Source: Ruminococcaceae bacterium HV4-5-B5C (GTDB taxonomy: Bacteria > Bacillota > Clostridia > Oscillospirales > Acutalibacteraceae). Taken from it: a stretch of 64,000 bases of DNA. The stretch is taken from assembly GCA_900184925.1 (NCBI GenBank), contig FXYJ02000008.1, positions 44,761 to 108,760 of the forward strand, given 5' to 3'. Shown here piece after piece: positions 54,739 through 64,000 of the stretch; the first letter of the stretch is position 1; each line of letters starts with the position of its first letter. Under the pieces are notes generated by a model. The model had not been told where the DNA came from. It saw nothing but the letters and a program-made list of their open reading frames with translations, and searched no databases. A program made the translations under genes and the position numbers.

Positions 54739-55281
54739 TCAGAGCATTCCAAGCATATCGTCAATCTTTGGCATGTCCATAATGTTTTTGGCATAATGCG
54801 CGTACTGGACCACGCCTTCGCTGTTCACCAGGAACATCGCCGGAAGCTGCTCTTCAATTCCTTCATATTTGCCGTGCTTAAACCCGGCGGCAGTTGCGGC
54901 CATTCCTTTTTCCTGCAGCTGCGGCATTACCGAACCTCCGAGTTCCTCCATGCTGGCAGCCGGGTTGATTTCCAGTGCCCTATAAATAGCGATGTCGGCA
55001 TCGCAAATGATTTCAAACGGAAGTTTTGTCTCTTTCAGGTCCTCACGCACAGTTTCAGGCGCGCTTTGCATCACTACAAAGACCTGAGCCCCTTTGTCAA
55101 CAAACTCCTGATAGCGCTGTGACAGAAGATGCACATCATAACGGCAGACCGTGCAGCCGATATAGCGAAGTACCCAGAAAAAAGTCGGCTTATGGTTCAA
55201 AACCCCGTTGATTGTCTTTCCTTTTTCATAAGCAGTGTTGAAAGTGAAATTGGGCATCTTGTCTCCGATTTTCAGTTTAGC
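54739..55281 (-). CDS. Peroxiredoxin-like (AhpC/TSA) thioredoxin-fold protein
   Basis: This protein of about 180 residues has a thioredoxin fold with a GCTVCRYD active site, i.e. a CxxC pair where typical peroxiredoxins have a single peroxidatic Cys. QVFVVMQSAPETV and ICDADIAIYRALEI are typical of the AhpC/TSA-like 2 family. It probably reduces peroxides or disulfides. The start at 55281 has AAGGAG about ten bases upstream; two earlier ATG codons are too close to it. Confidence 0.85.
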   Translation of the reverse strand, partial: AKLKIGDKMPNFTFNTAYEKGKTINGVLNHKPTFFWVLRYIGCTVCRYDVHLLSQRYQEFVDKGAQVFVVMQSAPETVREDLKETKLPFEIICDADIAIYRALEINPAASMEELGGSVMPQLQEKGMAATAAGFKHGKYEGIEEQLPAMFLVNSEGVVQYAHYAKNIMDMPKIDDMLGML

Positions 55282-55497
55282 CATGATCATTTTCTCCTTC
55301 ATAAAATGGTTGATTTACTGCGTCATTTTCTAGTTTGTTTACAACCCGCCGGTCCGCGTTGTGGGCCCTTTTGTGACGGGATGGGTATGCTGTAAGTGTA
55401 ATCTTTATTGCCTGAAAATTCAACTCCATTTCGGTTCGCACTTTTAACGGATCTTTCAGGAACCTTTCCAATCTGTGTCTGCTGAATTACGGCCCCA

Positions 55498-56655
55498 TCA
55501 CTGAACGACGGCCGGAAGAACATATTCGGGGATCAGGCTCAGCGTATCTTCACCGTCTTTCGATTTGCCGGTCACGTTGGCGGTAATGACCGCTACCATG
55601 TCGAGGTCGGGAATCATGATAATGATCTGCCCGCCGGAACCGGCGGCGTGATAGGCAAACCAGCTTTTGCCGTTCTCAGAATTTCGCGCCTGCTGAACCC
55701 AGAACAGATAGCCGTAGTCGAGTCCTTTGCCGACGGAGACATGCCCGTGAATGGAAGCCTGAACCCAGTCCCGCGGAATAATCTGATCACCATTCCAGTT
55801 GCCGTTATGTAAATACAGGTAACCGAATTTCGCCATGTCCCTCGGGGTAAGACTTAGCCCAAAGCCGCCCCCATAGTAACCTTTTGAGTCATGTGTCCAG
55901 TCGCGAACCGTAACCCCGATTTTGGAAAACAGATTTTCTTCGGCGAACTTTCTTAAATTCATTCCCGATGTTTTGGAGATGATGACCGAGAGGAACTGAG
56001 GGAGCCCTGTGTTGTATTCGAATTTCGCTCCGGGTTTCGCAGAAAGCGGCTGGCTGATGGTATGCAGTGCCCAGTCGCTGCTCTGGTAAAAAGCCCCGAA
56101 GTTGTCGTCGATGCTTTGCAGGCCTCCCGTCATCGTCAGCGCGTTTTCCACTGTGATGTCTTTTTTCTGCTGATTGTCAACTTTCGTAAAATATTCCGGC
56201 AGGAGGTCGCCGATCCGCAGATCTACGCTCTGAATCAGCTTTTTCTGTATGGCGATGCCCGTAAGGGCCGAGGTTACGCTTTTGGTGACGGAGTAAACTG
56301 GATTCGCGCTGTCGCGGGTCATACCGCCGTAATATTTCTCATAGACGAGAAATCCGTGCCGGACAATCAGAAGGCTGTAGAAGTTGGGGTAATTGTCATG
56401 GATACGCCTGTCCGCTTTTTCCAGTTTGGCGGCATCCAGGCCCTGCTGTTCCGGCGAGCTTTCGCTCCAGTCCTGCGTGGGCCAGACGGCTTTCACCGGA
56501 GTGCTCTGAGCAGCCGAAACCGTACTGCCGGCGGTAGACGAAGAGGCGGCGATCTTACTTACGGCAGGCGGGGGAGACTGCTGCCGGCTGCATCCACAGG
56601 GCAAAAGCCCAACGGTCAGCGCGACCAAAAAAGCAAGACATTTTTTCATTTTCAT
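55498..56655 (-). CDS. Serine hydrolase lipoprotein, class C beta-lactamase fold
   Basis: This 385-residue exported protein has a lipobox (LLPCGC) near residue 20 and a Ser/Thr-rich linker to about residue 55. The beta-lactamase/transpeptidase-like domain has the SxxK motif SVTK near residue 126, a YNT motif in place of the usual YxN, and HAAG in place of KTG. Such proteins are esterases or D-amino-acid peptidases rather than true beta-lactamases. It is a single gene. Confidence 0.88.
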   Translation of the reverse strand: MKMKKCLAFLVALTVGLLPCGCSRQQSPPPAVSKIAASSSTAGSTVSAAQSTPVKAVWPTQDWSESSPEQQGLDAAKLEKADRRIHDNYPNFYSLLIVRHGFLVYEKYYGGMTRDSANPVYSVTKSVTSALTGIAIQKKLIQSVDLRIGDLLPEYFTKVDNQQKKDITVENALTMTGGLQSIDDNFGAFYQSSDWALHTISQPLSAKPGAKFEYNTGLPQFLSVIISKTSGMNLRKFAEENLFSKIGVTVRDWTHDSKGYYGGGFGLSLTPRDMAKFGYLYLHNGNWNGDQIIPRDWVQASIHGHVSVGKGLDYGYLFWVQQARNSENGKSWFAYHAAGSGGQIIIMIPDLDMVAVITANVTGKSKDGEDTLSLIPEYVLPAVVQ

Positions 56656-57234
56656 CTTTTCCTTTCAGTAAGATTCTGAACACGGCCTTATTCTTCTGCT
56701 GTTCTTACTGTCGTGAAAATGTGTTGTCTGCTGAAATACTGCTGCGGCTGTAGTAATGTTGTTTTGAATCTGTGATTCCTGAGCTTCATTATACCTTGCT
56801 GACTAATTTCGTCAAGACTATATAAAGCGGTCAACTTTCGTTTTCCGGAACCGCTGTTCAAATCCGATCAGACAGGCATAGAAAAAGGCCGATGCTTTAC
56901 AGTAATGGGCCTTTCAAGGTGCCTGAAGTTTGGTTTTGCAAATCGTGAATGTTCTTATGGAAAACACAAAAAGTTCTTAAAACTGTACATCAACTTTGTT
57001 TCGAAAGAATCGTCTGTTTATGTTGCAAGGGTTAGGATTATTGCATATCATATACCAGTTAGACAAACAGTTTATTCTGCTCAATACAACTCCAAATCGG
57101 CCTTATTGTGCTAATGATTTTGCTTTTATTGTTCAATCTCTGATCTTATTGATTGCCATTTTATTCCATATACTTCCCATCATAATTGTCATTTAGGGGC
57201 TGGAAAACGACCAGAAAGAAGGAGAGAATTTACT
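56656..57234. other. Intergenic stretch before the spore-surface cluster
   Basis: About 580 AT-rich bases lie here without a supported gene. Short plus frames at 56905-57196 lack ribosome sites. An AAGGAGAG site at the end serves the next gene. Confidence 0.4.
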
Positions 57235-57732
57235 TTGCTTACGCTTTTTCAGCCAGCCTGTACGTTCCCTAAAAGTGCCAATATCGGCTTTTCGGCATTT
57301 ATTGCTAATTCACCGCTATCCTCCAGCGCTGTGCTGACCAACTGGAAAACTTCATTTCCGTTTTTCAAAAGTACTAATTTCAGCGAGTCAAGTGGAAATT
57401 ATACGGTTCCGGCAACTGGAACCTACTTCATGGAGGTAGTAATCACCTATATCACTAACGGAGCGATATCGGTATCGATGGGTATGAACCCAACCTTTAT
57501 AGTGAGAAGAATTTCCCCCTCTCAGGCAAATATTCTCAGCGGGACGTTCCCGATTATTAATATTGGCGGAACAGTAACCGTGAGGACCATATTGGGAAAT
57601 GGCCAGGTTGTCATGAGCGGGGTTGTTCAGTTAACAAAAGGCGATCTTATTGATGTCTATTATAACTCTGACGGAATGACAATTGATTTTAACTTACTGT
57701 CGGCTGTCTGGGCCGTAAACCTCGTTCCATGA
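57235..57732 (+). CDS. Stand-alone BclA-C/C1q-like jelly-roll protein
   Basis: This 165-residue protein is rich in Ser, Thr, Val and Ile with the pattern of a C1q/TNF-like beta jelly roll: FSAFIANSPLSSS, SSGNYTVPATGTYFMEVVITY, VQLTKGDLIDVYYN and a C-terminal WAVNLVP. It lacks a collagen stalk and signal peptide. The related domains cap collagen-like exosporium proteins of Bacillus. The start is TTG at 57235 with AAGGAG nine bases upstream. It heads a cluster of similar genes, so a spore-surface role is inferred. Confidence 0.75.
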   Translation: MLTLFQPACTFPKSANIGFSAFIANSPLSSSAVLTNWKTSFPFFKSTNFSESSGNYTVPATGTYFMEVVITYITNGAISVSMGMNPTFIVRRISPSQANILSGTFPIINIGGTVTVRTILGNGQVVMSGVVQLTKGDLIDVYYNSDGMTIDFNLLSAVWAVNLVP

Positions 57733-58081
57733 TAAAATTACAGAATGGAATTCTGCACAGCACTAAAAGCGATGATAAGAATGGACGAGCCGCCTGCAGC
57801 TGACCTGTAATGAGAAAATAAAAAGTCATTTCGCTCATGACTCCGAAAAAATAAGCTCCTGTGAGATTAGTTCCACGTAATATTCCGCGCAGTGGAATAA
57901 TAAAATTTTGATGATTGCGCGATTTTATCACTTGCCGAAAATAAGAAGCGGTTTGGGCTATTCAAAACTATTTTTAGCAAACGAAATATGCTAAAAATGC
58001 CTTAATAATAGTTCCCAACAGTTAAAACATTTCATATTATACATTGGTTCTTTCCCACAAGTATTTTAAGGAGTATCTGAG
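57733..58081 (+). promoter_or_regulatory. Leader region with sigma-K-like -10 box (58033-58041)
   Basis: About 350 AT-rich bases precede the repeat-protein gene. CATATTATA at 58033-58041 fits the sigma-K -10 consensus CATAnnnTA, and AAGGAG follows just before the ATG at 58082. No good AC at the -35 spacing is visible. A matching box, TTTCATACTATA, lies before the gene at 60585. Confidence 0.35.
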
Positions 58082-60016
58082 ATGAACAATGTATTTTCTG
58101 AAAGCTTAGCTTATAATCAGTTCTGCAGGGAAAAAAAAGAAGAATGCGAGAAAAACAATCACGTATATCAATGTGATCTGGAACAAAATGAAGGCTCGGA
58201 AGAGGCTTCGGCCGAACAATGTTCATGGCCTTGTTTTTCAAATTATTATGAACCAACTTTTGCTGATTGTTGTGGCTCCGCAATAACATCTCAGGAGTCC
58301 TGTCATTCTATGAAAGCGGATTACGCGGTTGCCGCCGAAACTGCCAAAACTTCCATACACGCCACAACAGCAGATACGACCAGTAGTACGACCCACTCCG
58401 AAACATCCAATACCGCAACCTACGCGATCACAGCGCAGACTGCTACGCAAGCCAATCATTCCAATACGGCGACCACGGCGGACCATTCGACTACAGCGGA
58501 TCATTCGGGTACAGCGACCAACGCAACGAATGCAGATCACGCGAAGACGGCGGACAACGCTACAGCTTCTGCCACGGCGACAAATGCAACGAATGCAGAT
58601 CACGCGAAGACGGCGGACAACGCTACAGCTTCTGCCACGGCGACAAATGCAACGAATGCGGATCATGCGAAAACAGCGGACACCGCTACGGCTTCGGTCA
58701 CGGCGACAAATGCAACGAATGCGGATCATGCGAAAACAGCGGACACCGCTACGGCTTCGGTCACAGCGACAAACGCCACGAACGCAGACCACGCCAAGAC
58801 GGCGGACAACGCTACAGCTTCTGCCACGGCAACCAACGCGACGAACGCAGACCACGCCAAGACGGCGGACAACGCCACGGCTTCGGCCACAGCAACAAAC
58901 GCGACGAACGCAGACCACGCCAAGACGGCGGATTCAGCCACGAATGCGACTAACGCTACCAATTCCACAAATTCCACGAACGCAGACCACGCGAAGTCAG
59001 CGGACACCGCTACAACGTCTGCCACGGCAACCAACGCCACGAATGCCGACCATGCGAAAACAGCGGACAACGCCACGGCCTCGGCCACAGCGACAAACGC
59101 AACAAACGCAGACCATGCCAAAACGGCGGACAACGCCACGGCTTCGGCTACGGCAACCAACGCAACGAATGCAGACCATGCCAAAACGGCGGACAATGCC
59201 ACGGCTTCGGCCACAGCGACAAATGCGACGAATGCGGACCACGCGAAAACAGCTGACAATGCTACAACGTCTGCCACGGCAACCAACGCGAATCACGCCA
59301 ATTCAGCGGATTCAGCCACGAATGCCACTAATGCAACAAACGCTACCAATGCAACTAATTCCACCAACGCAGACCACGCGAAAACAGCGGACAACGCTAC
59401 AACTTCTGCAACAGCGACCAACGCGAATCACGCCAATACAGCGGATTCAGCCACGAATGCCACTAATGCTACCAATGCAACTAATTCAACCAATGCAGAC
59501 CACGCCAAGACAGCGGATTCAGCAACCAATGCGACAAATGCGACTAATGCAACCAATGCGACGAACGCCACCAATGCCGTCAATGCGACGAATGCGGATC
59601 ATGCCAAGATGGCAGATCAAGTGAATACTTCTCAATTTCTGTGGATCAATTCCACTCCGAACTCTACCCAGGTGCAGCCGCACGGTAATATCGTAGTTCA
59701 GTCTCTGCCGCTCAATGTTCCGGCAGGGCAAGGTATCTATGTGAACAGAATCCGGTGTTCATTGGGGTTCTATTCAACCGACTCTTTTACGCTTCAGGTT
59801 TTGGTTACTTCGTATGCCAATATGACTCCTTTAGGAAACACCTCAGTCTCTTCGACTAACACATGCGATGAAATTCCCGCTGTATTAAACATTTATAATA
59901 ATACGTCGGGAACCGAAGCAAACGTATTGGTTCGGATTCGTGTCAGTAACAGTAGCGATAATATCCTGCAAATCGATATGCCGGACTCCTGGTGGGTCGG
60001 AATTGATATAAAATGA
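58082..60016 (+). CDS. Ala/Thr/Asn 21-residue repeat protein with C-terminal globular domain
   Basis: This 644-residue protein has three parts. The first ~75 residues hold Cys-rich patches (QCSWPCFSNYY, DCCGSAITSQESC). Residues ~80-520 are repeats of a 21-residue unit such as TADNATASATATNATNADHA, with shorter NAT and NST variants. The last ~120 residues form a beta-rich domain (NSTPNSTQVQPHGNIVVQSL to WWVGIDIK). Seven-residue spacing of Ala suggests a fibrous trimer or coiled rod, playing the role collagen plays in the next genes. No signal peptide is seen. A spore-surface fibre is the best inference. Confidence 0.72.
   Translation: MNNVFSESLAYNQFCREKKEECEKNNHVYQCDLEQNEGSEEASAEQCSWPCFSNYYEPTFADCCGSAITSQESCHSMKADYAVAAETAKTSIHATTADTTSSTTHSETSNTATYAITAQTATQANHSNTATTADHSTTADHSGTATNATNADHAKTADNATASATATNATNADHAKTADNATASATATNATNADHAKTADTATASVTATNATNADHAKTADTATASVTATNATNADHAKTADNATASATATNATNADHAKTADNATASATATNATNADHAKTADSATNATNATNSTNSTNADHAKSADTATTSATATNATNADHAKTADNATASATATNATNADHAKTADNATASATATNATNADHAKTADNATASATATNATNADHAKTADNATTSATATNANHANSADSATNATNATNATNATNSTNADHAKTADNATTSATATNANHANTADSATNATNATNATNSTNADHAKTADSATNATNATNATNATNATNAVNATNADHAKMADQVNTSQFLWINSTPNSTQVQPHGNIVVQSLPLNVPAGQGIYVNRIRCSLGFYSTDSFTLQVLVTSYANMTPLGNTSVSSTNTCDEIPAVLNIYNNTSGTEANVLVRIRVSNSSDNILQIDMPDSWWVGIDIK
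58520..59620 (+). repeat. Tandem 63-bp coding repeats
   Basis: The DNA repeats in units of about 63 bases (for example 58527, 58590, 58653, 58716 onward), with some copies identical at the nucleotide level, notably the first two. Such tandem arrays change copy number easily by slippage or recombination. Confidence 0.8.
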
Positions 60017-61514
<1,498 letters not shown>

Positions 61515-61532
61515 CAGCACTTTTAGGAGTGA

Positions 61533-62771
<1,239 letters not shown>

Positions 62772-62793
62772 TAATTCATTTCCTAAATGGTAG

Positions 62794-64000
<1,207 letters not shown>

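Noticed and set aside
58520..59620. CRISPR-like regular repeats
   Set aside because: The 63-bp units are coding, contiguous and without unique spacers. The cassette sites at 35.7-44.3 kb are also too far apart and too variable for CRISPR.

Overview
The window reads as a piece of an anaerobic, spore-forming member of the Bacillota, most likely class Clostridia and perhaps near the Oscillospiraceae. This is inferred from strong AGGAGG-type ribosome sites, frequent TTG starts, many intrinsic terminators, a YesM-type histidine kinase, GPH and GH78 sugar genes, and a cluster of BclA-like collagen proteins typical of spore surfaces. The final ~40 bases resemble sequencing adapter, so the last collagen gene is probably cut by a contig end.

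Layout. (1) 1-6200: histidine kinase plus a galactofuranose-type sugar ABC transporter (ytfQ, ytfR, ytfT, yjfF). A terminator hairpin lies between the binding-protein gene and the rest. (2) 6700-16600: housekeeping genes: EamA exporter, nitroreductase, flavodoxin, HAD phosphatase, adenine deaminase, the divergent mntR/mntH manganese pair, Mrp ATPase, gpsA and a MYG1-family gene. (3) 16890: initiator tRNA-fMet. The tRNA 3' end recurs near 18.57 kb and 35.07 kb, and an integrase C-terminal remnant lies just after the tRNA. The 16.97-18.58 kb (slipin) and 18.58-35.08 kb blocks therefore look like tandem tRNA-targeted islands. (4) 19-35 kb: a TetR-controlled pair of SDR genes, then a complete L-rhamnose pathway (rhaD, rhaA, rhaB), two AraC regulators, and a GH3 / GPH symporter / GH78 alpha-L-rhamnosidase operon. 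Together these would release rhamnose from plant glycosides, import it and degrade it.

(5) 35.7-44.4 kb, with an outlier at 48.4 kb: the most unusual region. Small unrelated genes (DUF4288, CPBP-like, LUD, GNAT, NUDIX, FMN reductase, membrane protein, DUF5714) all lie on the minus strand. Each is followed by a ~53-bp imperfect palindrome with a near-invariant core, AAACATTATGCGAAGTT on the plus strand. This has the organisation of an integron cassette array with non-canonical attC-like sites, which would be unusual for this kind of bacterium. No integrase gene for it is present in the window. A DEAD-box helicase and an ABC-F ATPase sit between two of the sites.

(6) 44.5-56.7 kb: MFS transporter, M20 peptidase, Gln-rich protein, two acetyltransferase/DUF5714 genes, gene remnants, a cupin / methyltransferase / oxidoreductase operon, C69 dipeptidase, peroxiredoxin and a beta-lactamase-fold lipoprotein. 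(7) 57.2-63.96 kb: a spore-surface cluster. It holds a stand-alone jelly-roll protein, a 21-residue Ala/Thr/Asn repeat protein and three collagen-like (Gly-Pro-Thr) proteins with BclA-type globular domains. Two of these genes are preceded by sigma-K-like -10 boxes.
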